The position numbers were made by a program, and so were the translations under genes. A stretch of DNA of 64,000 bases from Stenotrophomonas sp. ZAC14D1_NAIMI4_1 (GTDB lineage: Bacteria > Pseudomonadota > Gammaproteobacteria > Xanthomonadales > Xanthomonadaceae): positions 3,500,125 to 3,564,124 of the forward strand of contig NZ_CP026001.1 in assembly GCF_003086775.1 (NCBI RefSeq). The letters are read 5' to 3'. The notes below the pieces were generated by a model, which ran no database searches, was not told the DNA's origin, and saw nothing but the letters and a program-made list of their open reading frames with translations. This document shows, piece after piece, positions 14,843-23,181 of this stretch. Every line of letters starts with the position of its first letter. The first letter of the stretch is position 1.

Positions 14843-16897
14843 TCAGAACAGGGGGAACGTGGCACCGGGGGCCGGCTCCGGACCCGGCGCGGGGGCCGGG
14901 GCGGTCGGGGCGGCGGCGTCCTCGGCCACGGGCGACCATTGTGGCGCAAAGAAGGCCTGCACATCGGCCAGCGCGCGGGTGCGGCGGAACGGCGGCAGGG
15001 AATCGAGGAACACCCGGCCATAGCCACGGTTGAGCAGGCGCGGGTCGCACAGCACCAGCACGCCGCGATCGGTCTCGCTGCGGATCAGCCGGCCCACGCC
15101 CTGCTTGAGGGCGATCACCGCCTGCGGCAACTGCTCGTCGCGGAACGGATTGCCGCCCTGGCTGCGGATCGCCTCCAGCCGTGCTTCATAGACCGGGTCA
15201 TCCGGCGCGGCGAACGGCAGTTTGTCGATCACCACCACGCTCAGCGCCTCGCCCACCACGTCCACGCCTTCGCGGAAGCTGGCCGAACCGAGCAGCACGC
15301 CGTTGCCGGAATCGCGGAAGCGCTGCAGCAACGTGGCGCGCGGCGCCTCGCCCTGCACGAACAACGGCCACGGCCCATCGCGCAGTGCCTCGGCCGCCTC
15401 GCGCAGCGCACGGTGCGAGGCAAACAGCAGGAATGCCCTGCCCTGCGAGGCCTGCAGCACCGGCCGCAGGGCCTGGATGAGCGCCGTGCCGAAGCCGCGC
15501 GCCGCCGGATCGGGCAGGCCTTCCGGCAGGTAGCACAGCGCCTGCTCGGGCCAGTTGAACGGACTCGGCTGGACCAGCGTGTGCGGATCATCCAGGCCCA
15601 GGCGGGTGGTGATGTGCTCGAAGCCCCCGCCCACGGTCAGCGTGGCCGAGGTGAAGATCCAGGCGGCGCGGCTGCGCTCGCGGTGCTCGCGCAGCGGCCC
15701 GGACACATCCATCGGCGTGCGCTGGCAGCGGAAACCGCGCGGCGTGAGTTCGTACCAGAGCACGTCGGCGGCACTCGCCAGCTCAGCCGGGTCGGTGTCG
15801 AAATCCAGGGTGGGTTCGTCGTCGCCCAGCCAGCGCGCCAGCCGCGAAACGGCTTCGCGTGCACGGGCGTGGCAGGCATCAAGGCCGGCGGCGGCTTCGC
15901 GCAGCGGCTGCAGCGCCTGTTCCAGCGCCACCAGGCAGCTCATCGCCATGTCGAAGCCCTCGCGTACCTGCGGCATCGCCAGCGCGCGCCACTGCGTGCC
16001 ACGCGATGGCAGCCCTTCCATCGCCAGGCGCAGCGCCAGCAGCGCCTGCTGCAGCTGGTCGACGGGTTCCTGCAGCGCCGACTGCGCCCCGCCCACGCCA
16101 CGCGCCTCGGCCAGGCAATCGCGGCCCAGTTCCTGCCATGGGCGCATGCCGAAGCCTTCGCCGAAGAACTGCGCGGCCAGTTCGGGCAACTGGTGTGCCT
16201 CGTCGATGACAAACGCCTGCGCACCCGGCAGCAGTTCGCCGAAGCCATCCTGTTTCAGGGCCAGGTCGGCCAGCAGCAGGTGGTGGTTGACCACCACCAC
16301 GTCGGCCGCCTGCGCGCGTTGCCGCGCGTGCACGACAAAGCAGTCGTCCCAGAACGGGCAGTCGGTGCCCAGGCAGTTGTCGACGGTGGAGGTCACCATG
16401 GGCAGCAGCGGCGAATCGTCGGCCAGTCCATCCAGCTCGGCGATGTCACCGAACTGGGAGCGACCGGACCAGGCGAGGATGCGCTGGAACTGCGCGGCCT
16501 GTTCGGGGCTGGAAAAGCGCGGTTCGCCCCGTGCCTGCTGCAACCGGTAGCGGCACAGGTAGTTGGCGCGGCCCTTCAGCAGCGCGCTGCGCAGGCCGAC
16601 GCCCAGCGCCTGGCGCACGCGCGGCAGGTCGCGATGGTAGAGCTGGTCCTGCAGCGCACGGGTGCCGGTGGAGATGATGGTGCGCAGGCCGGACAGCAGC
16701 ACCGGCACCAGGTAGGCGAAGGTCTTGCCGGTACCGGTGCCGGCCTCGGCCAGCAGCAGATCGCGCTGCTGCAGCGCATCGGCGATGGCCTCGGTCAGGC
16801 GCAGCTGCGCGGGACGCGGGACGAAGGCATCCAGGTGCGAGGCGAGCGCGCCGCCTTCGCTGAGCGCTTCGCGGCTGGCATGGACGAGGTCGGACAT
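14843..16897 (-). CDS. yoaA: ATP-dependent DNA helicase of the DinG/YoaA (XPD-like) family
   Basis: 684 residues, SF2 5'-3' helicase. Walker A AEAGTGTGKTFAY is near residue 50, with DEAH box VIDEAHQLPE. Between them a cysteine set (Cys in NYLCRY, CLGTDCPFWDDC) marks the 4Fe-4S domain of this family. Motif VI appears as QGVGRLIRSETDRGV. ATG 16897 (MSDLVHASREAL) fits the family start; the 25-residue upstream extension does not. YoaA rather than DinG is suggested by length and the tsaB neighbourhood. Role: unwinding D-loops, R-loops or repair intermediates. Confidence 0.88.
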   Translation of the reverse strand: MSDLVHASREALSEGGALASHLDAFVPRPAQLRLTEAIADALQQRDLLLAEAGTGTGKTFAYLVPVLLSGLRTIISTGTRALQDQLYHRDLPRVRQALGVGLRSALLKGRANYLCRYRLQQARGEPRFSSPEQAAQFQRILAWSGRSQFGDIAELDGLADDSPLLPMVTSTVDNCLGTDCPFWDDCFVVHARQRAQAADVVVVNHHLLLADLALKQDGFGELLPGAQAFVIDEAHQLPELAAQFFGEGFGMRPWQELGRDCLAEARGVGGAQSALQEPVDQLQQALLALRLAMEGLPSRGTQWRALAMPQVREGFDMAMSCLVALEQALQPLREAAAGLDACHARAREAVSRLARWLGDDEPTLDFDTDPAELASAADVLWYELTPRGFRCQRTPMDVSGPLREHRERSRAAWIFTSATLTVGGGFEHITTRLGLDDPHTLVQPSPFNWPEQALCYLPEGLPDPAARGFGTALIQALRPVLQASQGRAFLLFASHRALREAAEALRDGPWPLFVQGEAPRATLLQRFRDSGNGVLLGSASFREGVDVVGEALSVVVIDKLPFAAPDDPVYEARLEAIRSQGGNPFRDEQLPQAVIALKQGVGRLIRSETDRGVLVLCDPRLLNRGYGRVFLDSLPPFRRTRALADVQAFFAPQWSPVAEDAAAPTAPAPAPGPEPAPGATFPLF

Positions 16898-17012
16898 CAG
16901 ACAGGAAGGATACCCGGCCGGGCGCTGCCCGGCACCCGTTTCAAGCCAGGGCGTAGGCAGAGGCAACAGCAACAGCAGTGTTCATGGCTCTGGATTGCTG
17001 CGTACTGGGCGA

Positions 17013-17106
17013 GGCGGGAGGGACAGGCAGGACACGCCGTAAACCCGTCCATGGGGGCTCGATGGCGCCATCCATGGCGCCAACGGTCCTGCCTGCCCCT
17101 CCCGCC
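17013..17106 (+). repeat. Large hairpin element C
   Basis: Arms 17013-17033 and 17086-17106 pair at 20 of 21 positions. The core (CGCCGTAAACCCGTCCATGG) and inner palindrome TGGCGCCATCCATGGCGCCA are shared with A, but the arm sequence is its own. A CGACAGTTTCC box follows the right arm. Confidence 0.88.
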
Positions 17107-17284
17107 CCACCCTCGACAGTTTCCCGGCGACGGATGGACCTGCTTCGTAGCGTCGAGCTTGCTCGACTGGCATCTGGAAGCGGTGATGGAACGGGAAGAA
17201 GAGAACGAGTGCGCGCAGCGCGCGACCCGCTTTTGAATTGTTTTTTTTCTTTTCCGTGGCTGGACGCACACGGAAACTGTCAGA

Positions 17285-17388
17285 GGCCGGGCGGGTGGGC
17301 TGCGCAGGGGCGTGAGCCGCATGGATGCGGCGACCGAGCTTACATGGACGTACTTGCAGCGCCCCCTGCGCAGCCCACCCGCCCGGCC
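17285..17388 (-). repeat. Large hairpin element D (inverted)
   Basis: Arms 17285-17310 and 17363-17388 form a perfect 26-bp inverted repeat, almost the same as in B. The inner palindrome is GCCGCATGGATGCGGC, where A-C have GGCGCC-type arms, so the inner stem also varies with pairing kept. GGAAACTGTCA precedes the left arm. Confidence 0.9.
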
Positions 17389-17466
17389 CACCTCGCAAGG
17401 CCAGTCGACTAACAGTCGACTCTACCGACCGACCAGCCACGAGGGGCCGCGCCGTTGGCTGGAAAC

Positions 17467-18000
17467 TCAGTACCGCTTGATCCCCGGCACCGTGCACCCT
17501 TCAATCTGCGAATGCGCCGACACCGCATTCTCCTTCTCGCCGCGCGCCAGGCGCGACTGCTCGATCGTCGCCCAGTGCCGGCGGCACAGCGGGCCCGTCT
17601 TCGACCCCAGGTCCACCGCCTTGCGCGCGAAAGCCTCCGCCTCGACCCACTGGCCCTGCAGCAGCGCGATCTCCGCGCGTTCCTGCAGCACCGCCGGGTC
17701 GCCGGCCACGATCTGCAAGGCCTGGTCCAGGCTGCCCGCGGCCGCTGCCAGGTCGTTGCCCTGGCGCTGGGCCAGCGCGGTCTGTCGCAGGTCTTCCACC
17801 TGCGAATCACGCAGCGGCTGCACCGACAGTTCCTTGTCGTCCGGGCCCGCTGCCGCTTCCACGGCGGCCAGGCGCTGCGCCGGCGTGGTCGTGGTCACCG
17901 GCTTGGCGGCCGGCGGCGGGCTGCTCACGCAGGCGGCCAGCGCCAGGCTCAGGCCGGTCACGGCCAGCAGCGGATACAGGGAACGAAGGGTCATCGGCAT
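17467..18000 (-). CDS. TPR lipoprotein next to PBP1B, candidate LpoP-type activator
   Basis: 177 residues. A lipoprotein signal ends in the lipobox LALAAC (Cys 23), so the mature protein is lipid-anchored. After a Pro/Thr-rich linker come TPR-like helices (NDLAAAAGSLDQAL, LLQGQWVEAEAFARKA). The start ATG 18000 overlaps the mrcB stop (TGATG), so the two are co-translated. In Pseudomonas aeruginosa the TPR lipoprotein LpoP is encoded with ponB and activates PBP1b; same order, lipidation and TPR fold suggest the same job here. Homology is inferred from context and architecture, not alignment. Confidence 0.75.
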   Translation of the reverse strand: MPMTLRSLYPLLAVTGLSLALAACVSSPPPAAKPVTTTTPAQRLAAVEAAAGPDDKELSVQPLRDSQVEDLRQTALAQRQGNDLAAAAGSLDQALQIVAGDPAVLQERAEIALLQGQWVEAEAFARKAVDLGSKTGPLCRRHWATIEQSRLARGEKENAVSAHSQIEGCTVPGIKRY

Positions 18001-20435
18001 CACCGGCTGGGAGGAGGAGTGGCGGTGGCAGGCGCTGCCGCCGGCTCGGCCGGCGGTTCCTGCTTGCGGTCCAGGCCGAACCAGCTGCGCCAGCCGCCGC
18101 CTTCGCTCTCGCCTCCCTGCTCCTCCGGCAATGCGGCCGGGGCGCAGGGCGCGTAGGCCGGCGCGTAGCCGACCACGAACGGGAAACGACGGGCGTCGGG
18201 GCAACCTTCATCGGTGCTGTTGGTACCGGTGCCAGCCACCGACTGCCAGTCCAGGCCCTTGTTGCTGACCTTCAGCGGCGCACTCGGCAGGCGCTGGAAG
18301 ATGCCCGACCAGACCCGCATCGAGCCGGTGGCGCCGTACAGGCCAGCCTGCTCGTTCTGGTCGTTGCCCATCCAGATCACCGCCAGATGGTCACCGGTGT
18401 AACCGGCATACCAGCTGTCGCGGCCATCGTTGGTGGTACCGGTCTTGCCGGCCGGCTGCAGGCGGCCCAGGCCATCGGCGTTCAGGCGCTGCGCAGTGCC
18501 GCTGGCCACCACCTGCTGCAGGCCGATGCTGATCAGGTTGGCGGCAATCGAATCGCCTTCCTGGGCCGGTGCCGGGGTCTTGTCATAGCGCTTGAGCAGC
18601 TTGCCCTGCGGATCAAGCACGCCACGCACGGCATGCAGCGGCTGGATCTCGCCGCCGGAGGCCAGGAACTGGTACAGCTGGGCCATCGCATACGGGCTCT
18701 GGTCGGTCGAGCCGAGGATCACCGCCGGATTGGGATCGGCCTTGATGCCGGCCAGCACGTGGATCAGCTGGGTCACCCGCTCCGGGCCCACGTCCATGCC
18801 CACGCGCACCGTGGCCTGGTTGTAGGAATGGGCCAGCGCATCGATCAGGCGCACCGTGCCGTGGCTGCGGTTGTCCGCGTTGCCCGGGCTCCAGTTGCGG
18901 CCACGGCCGAGCTGCACCGTCACCGGCGAATCGTCCACCCAGCTGGCCAGCGAATAGCGGTTGGGCTGGGCCAGGGCCAGCAGGTACACAAACGGCTTCA
19001 GCAGCGAGCCCACCGGGCGCTGTGCCTCGATCGCGCGGTTGAAGCCGACTTCGGATACCTCGCGGCTGCCGATCACCGCCACCACGTCGCCATTGTGCAC
19101 GTCGGTCATCACCAGGCCGGCCTGCAGCTCGGGGCGACGCTTGCTTTCCAGCGATTTGATGGTGCGGGTCACCGCACCTTCGGCGTAGGCCTGCGCGGAC
19201 GGCGACATGCCGGACATCACGCTCAGGCCGGCGCCCTGCAGGGCCGATTCGGGGTAGTCATGGCCGAGCTGGCGCCGCACCAGGTCGACGTAGGCGGGGA
19301 AGCGGTTGGCCGCCACCAGGCCTGGGCTCTTGGGTACGCCCAGCGGCGCCTTCAGCGCACGCTGGTACTCGGCGTCGTCGATCAGCGTTGCTTCGTGCAG
19401 CTTGCCCAGCACGAAGTTGCGGCGGTCGGTCGCCCGTTCCGGGTTGCGTCGCGGGTCGTAGTAGGACGGGCCCTTGACCAGGCCGATCAGCAGCGCGATG
19501 TGCTCGGTATCCAGCGAGGACAGGTCGCGGCCGAACCAGAACTCGGCGCCGGAAGACATGCCGTGGATCGCCTGGCTGCCGCGCTGGCCCAGGTACACCT
19601 GGTTCAGGTATGCCTCGAAAATGGTGCGCTTGTCGTAGCGCGCTTCCATGATCAGCGCATACAGCACTTCATTGAACTTGCGGGTAAGGGTCTGCTCCTT
19701 GCCGATGCCGAGCAGGCCGCTGCGGGCAAGCTGCTGGGTCAGCGTGGATGCGCCCTGGCGGCTCTGGCCACCGGAACGGATGGTCACCCACACCGCGCGC
19801 GCGATGCCGGACAGGTCGATGCCGTGATGGCGGTTGAAGTCCTTGTCCTCCACCGCCTGCAGGCCGGTCACCAGCAGGTCCGGCGCTTCGTTCATGCGGA
19901 TCAGGCGGCGCTCTTCCTGCTTCTGCCCGTACAGCGTGGCAATGCGGGCCGGATCGAGGCGGGCCGCTTTCAGCGCCTTGCGCGAATCGGCATCACGCAG
20001 CGAGGCGATGCTGCCGCCGGACAGCGACAGTTCCACCCGCTTGGCGGCGACGTGGCCATCGACATCGTTGTAGCCGCGGCTGGAGATGGTGAAGCGCCCG
20101 CCCTGCACCGCGTAGGTGGCCGGGTCCTTGCCCTGTCCATCATCACGGTAGGCCGAGGCGGCCAGTTCGGTCTTCAGCGTGGCCGCGTCCATGGCCTTGC
20201 CGGGCACCAGCACCAGCGGGCGCGCGTAGACACGGGTCGGAATCTGCCAGCGCAGCTCGCCGAAACGCTGGGTGACCTGTTGATTCAGGTACAGCGTGTA
20301 GGGGATCAGGAAACCCAGTCCCAGCGCGACTGCCGCCATGGTCCAGGTGATCAGCCGGCGGCGCCACAGCGGTCCGGAGTCCTGCAGGTCGTCGTCGGAA
20401 TCGTCGATGTCGTCGGAATCGTAGCGTCGGGGCAC
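18000..20435 (-). CDS. mrcB: Penicillin-binding protein 1B, bifunctional peptidoglycan synthase
   Basis: 811 residues. An acidic cytoplasmic N-terminus is followed by one membrane anchor (about residues 30-50) and a UB2H-like region. The GT51 glycosyltransferase has its catalytic Glu in VEDKDFNRHHGID near residue 195 and STLTQQLARS. The transpeptidase has SLLK Ser-xx-Lys near 476, SYN near 555 and KTGTTND near 661. It polymerises lipid II and cross-links peptides in the periplasm. It is followed by the TPR lipoprotein (overlap) and preceded by a glycosyltransferase gene on the same strand. Confidence 0.96.
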   Translation of the reverse strand: MPRRYDSDDIDDSDDDLQDSGPLWRRRLITWTMAAVALGLGFLIPYTLYLNQQVTQRFGELRWQIPTRVYARPLVLVPGKAMDAATLKTELAASAYRDDGQGKDPATYAVQGGRFTISSRGYNDVDGHVAAKRVELSLSGGSIASLRDADSRKALKAARLDPARIATLYGQKQEERRLIRMNEAPDLLVTGLQAVEDKDFNRHHGIDLSGIARAVWVTIRSGGQSRQGASTLTQQLARSGLLGIGKEQTLTRKFNEVLYALIMEARYDKRTIFEAYLNQVYLGQRGSQAIHGMSSGAEFWFGRDLSSLDTEHIALLIGLVKGPSYYDPRRNPERATDRRNFVLGKLHEATLIDDAEYQRALKAPLGVPKSPGLVAANRFPAYVDLVRRQLGHDYPESALQGAGLSVMSGMSPSAQAYAEGAVTRTIKSLESKRRPELQAGLVMTDVHNGDVVAVIGSREVSEVGFNRAIEAQRPVGSLLKPFVYLLALAQPNRYSLASWVDDSPVTVQLGRGRNWSPGNADNRSHGTVRLIDALAHSYNQATVRVGMDVGPERVTQLIHVLAGIKADPNPAVILGSTDQSPYAMAQLYQFLASGGEIQPLHAVRGVLDPQGKLLKRYDKTPAPAQEGDSIAANLISIGLQQVVASGTAQRLNADGLGRLQPAGKTGTTNDGRDSWYAGYTGDHLAVIWMGNDQNEQAGLYGATGSMRVWSGIFQRLPSAPLKVSNKGLDWQSVAGTGTNSTDEGCPDARRFPFVVGYAPAYAPCAPAALPEEQGGESEGGGWRSWFGLDRKQEPPAEPAAAPATATPPPSR

Positions 20436-20509
20436 GGGAATGCGGGAATGTAGGGTCAGGCGAGTCTACCCCAGCCCTTCCCGCAGGAAAGGTCTGCAAT
20501 TGGGCCTGT

Positions 20510-21454
20510 TCAGCGACTGCCCGGTGGCAGCCCGCCCGTCACGCCCCGCACGCCGTCCCACAGGCCCTTCAACATGAACCGCAGTCGAACCCAGCGCGGG
20601 GCCAGGAACAGGCCATTGCCCACCAGCTTCAGCAGCAGCCGCGGAATGTCCTGGGCGATCCATACGCGCGGGGTGTAGGCGCGGGCGTACAGCAGCACCC
20701 GGTTGCGCATGATGAAGTACAGCCGGAACGGCTTGTGCACGATCACCCCGTCCGCCTTCGCGCGCGAAGGCAGCAGCTCCTCGCCGATGCTGTGGCTCAT
20801 CTGCGCATCGCAGATGCCGTACAGCGCATAGCCGGCGCGCTTGGCGCGGAAACACCAGTCCATGTCGAGGTTGTCGATGAACAGCCCCTCGTCCATCGGA
20901 CCGATGGCCTGCAGCGCCTTCATCGGCACCAGCGAGCCGGAGGTGATGAGGAAGTCGCACGACACGCGCTGCCCCGGCCCACCGCGCAGCTTGTGGTTGA
21001 GCGGAAAGCCGAAACGCACGAACGGTGCCAGCACGCCACTGCGTGAATCGCGGAACTGCGGCCCGACCGCAGCCACCGGCCCGGCCTGCGCCAGCTCGAT
21101 CAGCGCCGTCCACAACACATCGACCATGCCCGGCGCCAGCACACTGTCCTGGTCCATCAACAGCACGTGCTCGAAGCCCAGTGCGTCGGCCGTTTCGTAC
21201 GCGCGGTTCAGCGCGCAGCCGAGCCCCACGTTGCGGGGCGAAGCCACCAGGGTGACGCCGGCCCTGTCGCCCAGGATCGCGGTGACATCGACATCGCCAC
21301 TGCCATTGTCGAACACGACCAGATGGCCGACCTGCTGCAGCACGCTGTCGACCACGCGCTGCAACAGCACCGGGTCCGGTCCGTAGGTGACGATCACTGC
21401 ACAGACGCGGGACGCGTCGGTGGCGGACAGGCTCGCGGGTGATTGCTGGATCAT
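20510..21454 (-). CDS. Family 2 glycosyltransferase, rhamnosyltransferase-like
   Basis: 314 residues of the GT-A fold. The N-terminus has AVIVTYGPDPVLLQ and FDNGSGDVDV, and the metal-binding motif is LLMDQDSVL at about residue 100. The pattern matches RfbN/RhaT-like rhamnosyltransferases that build O-antigen or other surface glycans from dTDP-rhamnose; sugar and acceptor cannot be read from the sequence. ATG 21454 (MIQQSP) has GGTGGG upstream; a GTG at 21463 is an alternative. It lies 74 bp before mrcB but is not part of a visible polysaccharide cluster. Confidence 0.8.
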   Translation of the reverse strand: MIQQSPASLSATDASRVCAVIVTYGPDPVLLQRVVDSVLQQVGHLVVFDNGSGDVDVTAILGDRAGVTLVASPRNVGLGCALNRAYETADALGFEHVLLMDQDSVLAPGMVDVLWTALIELAQAGPVAAVGPQFRDSRSGVLAPFVRFGFPLNHKLRGGPGQRVSCDFLITSGSLVPMKALQAIGPMDEGLFIDNLDMDWCFRAKRAGYALYGICDAQMSHSIGEELLPSRAKADGVIVHKPFRLYFIMRNRVLLYARAYTPRVWIAQDIPRLLLKLVGNGLFLAPRWVRLRFMLKGLWDGVRGVTGGLPPGSR

Positions 21455-21579
21455 CGGGCCCACCGCATCGCCGGCGCCATGCTCCAGCCGACAGTTGCTT
21501 CAGACGCTACGCGGGACATGGCCAGACGGGGGAAGTTGGAGCCGCTGGACTATACCCGACTCCCCTCCACGGCGCAGGG

Positions 21580-23151
21580 TCAACGCCGCCAGGATTCCGC
21601 CCCTACCTGCCGCAGGCGCTGCTCGAACGCGGCCAGTTCCGGCAGGTCCGGCTGAAGCTGGCGCACCTGGGCAACGGCGGCCTCGGCGAAGGCCACATCG
21701 CCGCGGCCCAGGCGCTCGCTGCCGATGGCCAGCCAGCGCTGCGCCAGCCGCACCCGTGCCGACGGCAGGCCCGGCGCGGTCGGCGCCAGCGTCTGCCACG
21801 CCTGCAGGCAGGCGCCCGCGGCCTGTACCCGGTTCTGCCGCAGGTTGTCATCGAAACACTGCCGGCTGGCCGGCAACAGGCGCGCCGCGGCCGCCCTGAC
21901 GCGGGCATCGCGCGGGGCCAGTGACTGCGCCTCGCGCAGTGCGTCGAACGCGCTGTGCCCCGGCGGGCTGATCCAGCGCCCTTCGCGTTCGGCGCGGTCG
22001 ATCTGGCGCAGGCGGTCGCGCAGCTGCCGCTCGCGCTGGGCCGCGCTCAAGGTGGGTTGCTGCTGCGCCTGCCGGGCCTGCTGCGCGCGCTGGATGCGCT
22101 GCGCGGCCTGCTGCACGGCCGCCTGCGATGCGCCCAGCGCAGCGGCTCGCGCACGGTCGGCCTCGGCCGCTTCGAACTGGAAGTCGGCAGCGTGGCGCTG
22201 GCTGCGCGCCAGCAGTGCCTGCGCACTCTGCTCGCGGCCGCGCAGCGCATTGGGATCATCGGCCGCCACCGCCAACACCGCCTCGAAGGCGTCGGCCGCG
22301 GCCTCCAGCTTCTGCTGTTTCAGCGCGCGCTGGCCCTGCCGCAGGCGCTGGTCCAGCGCTCGTGCCAGCGCTTCCTGGCTGGCCGGCAGATCGCTGTGCC
22401 CGGCATCAAACTGTCGCGCCCGCTGCAGCAGCGCCGCGGCCTGCGCCAGCTCGCCGCGTGCAGCCAGCGCCCGTGCACGCTGCAGCAGGTCACTCAGCGC
22501 ATCCTCGCGCCCTTCCAGCGCCGGCAGGTTGTCCGGCTGCAGGGCCAGGATGCGCTGGAACAACGGCAGTGCGCTGCTGTCACCGTCATCCAGGCGGCCG
22601 GCCGCGAAGGCATTGCGCGCCTGCGCCAGCAATGCGCCGATACCGGCACCTGCACTGCGCCGCGCCTGCAGCTGCTGCGCCACGGCATCGGTCTGGCCCT
22701 GCGGCACCTGCAGTTCGCGGGCCAGGGCGAGCGCCTTTGCACTGCCGTCCAGGTCATCGGCCTGCAGCCGCTCGCCGGCCTGCCGCAATGCCGCCGCACC
22801 GGTACGTGCCAGGCCCTGTCGCGCCTGCATGCGGTCGCCATCGAGGGCCAGCGCGGCCTGGTAGCGTTCGCGTGCGCCGCTGCCGTCGTCGGCGCTCAAG
22901 CGCCCCGCAGCGAGCGCGCGGTCGCCCTCGGCCAGCAGCTGTTCGATCTGCGGTTCGTCCCAGAACCAGTCCGCCAGCGGCCTGCGCAGCAGCACCAGCG
23001 CCACGAACACCACCACCGCCGCCAGCAGTGCCCAGCGCCAGACCCGGCGCGCATGGCGCGCCTGCAGCCACCACCAGCGCCCCTCGCGGCGAACGCGGTC
23101 CAGCGCGGGGTGGTCGGCGCCGTGGCGGCGATGCAGGGGCTCGCGTTCCAT
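21580..23151 (-). CDS. Membrane-anchored TPR-like repeat protein
   Basis: 523 residues of unknown function. A basic N-terminus is followed by one transmembrane helix (about residues 40-57) and then a long Ala/Gln/Leu-rich alpha-helical region with degenerate TPR-type repeats (for example LLAEGDRALAAGRLS, ALARELQVPQGQ, LLQRARQFDAGHSDLPAS). Topology suggests a periplasmic repeat domain acting as a protein-binding scaffold. It starts 30 bp after the relA stop on the same strand, so it is probably co-transcribed with relA. No catalytic motif is seen. Confidence 0.8.
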   Translation of the reverse strand: MEREPLHRRHGADHPALDRVRREGRWWWLQARHARRVWRWALLAAVVVFVALVLLRRPLADWFWDEPQIEQLLAEGDRALAAGRLSADDGSGARERYQAALALDGDRMQARQGLARTGAAALRQAGERLQADDLDGSAKALALARELQVPQGQTDAVAQQLQARRSAGAGIGALLAQARNAFAAGRLDDGDSSALPLFQRILALQPDNLPALEGREDALSDLLQRARALAARGELAQAAALLQRARQFDAGHSDLPASQEALARALDQRLRQGQRALKQQKLEAAADAFEAVLAVAADDPNALRGREQSAQALLARSQRHAADFQFEAAEADRARAAALGASQAAVQQAAQRIQRAQQARQAQQQPTLSAAQRERQLRDRLRQIDRAEREGRWISPPGHSAFDALREAQSLAPRDARVRAAAARLLPASRQCFDDNLRQNRVQAAGACLQAWQTLAPTAPGLPSARVRLAQRWLAIGSERLGRGDVAFAEAAVAQVRQLQPDLPELAAFEQRLRQVGAESWRR

Positions 23152-23181
23152 GCGTGCAGGGTAGTCGGGGCAGCGTGAAGC

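Larger units (their letters stand above)
16898..17466. other. 569-bp intergenic region with a second hairpin pair
   Basis: Upstream of the helicase gene and downstream of the TPR lipoprotein gene. It holds hairpins at 17013-17106 and 17285-17388 in opposite orientation, a SMAG-like palindrome at 17149-17173 (GTAGCGTCGAGCTTGCTCGAC), a T-rich run near 17236-17255 and another SMAG-like palindrome at about 17402-17426. The promoter of the helicase-tsaB pair must lie at its left end. No coding sequence is seen. Confidence 0.8.

Noticed and set aside
13847..17236. 1129-codon plus-strand frame
   Set aside because: It is antisense to tsaB and the helicase and includes hairpin elements B and C; no family similarity.
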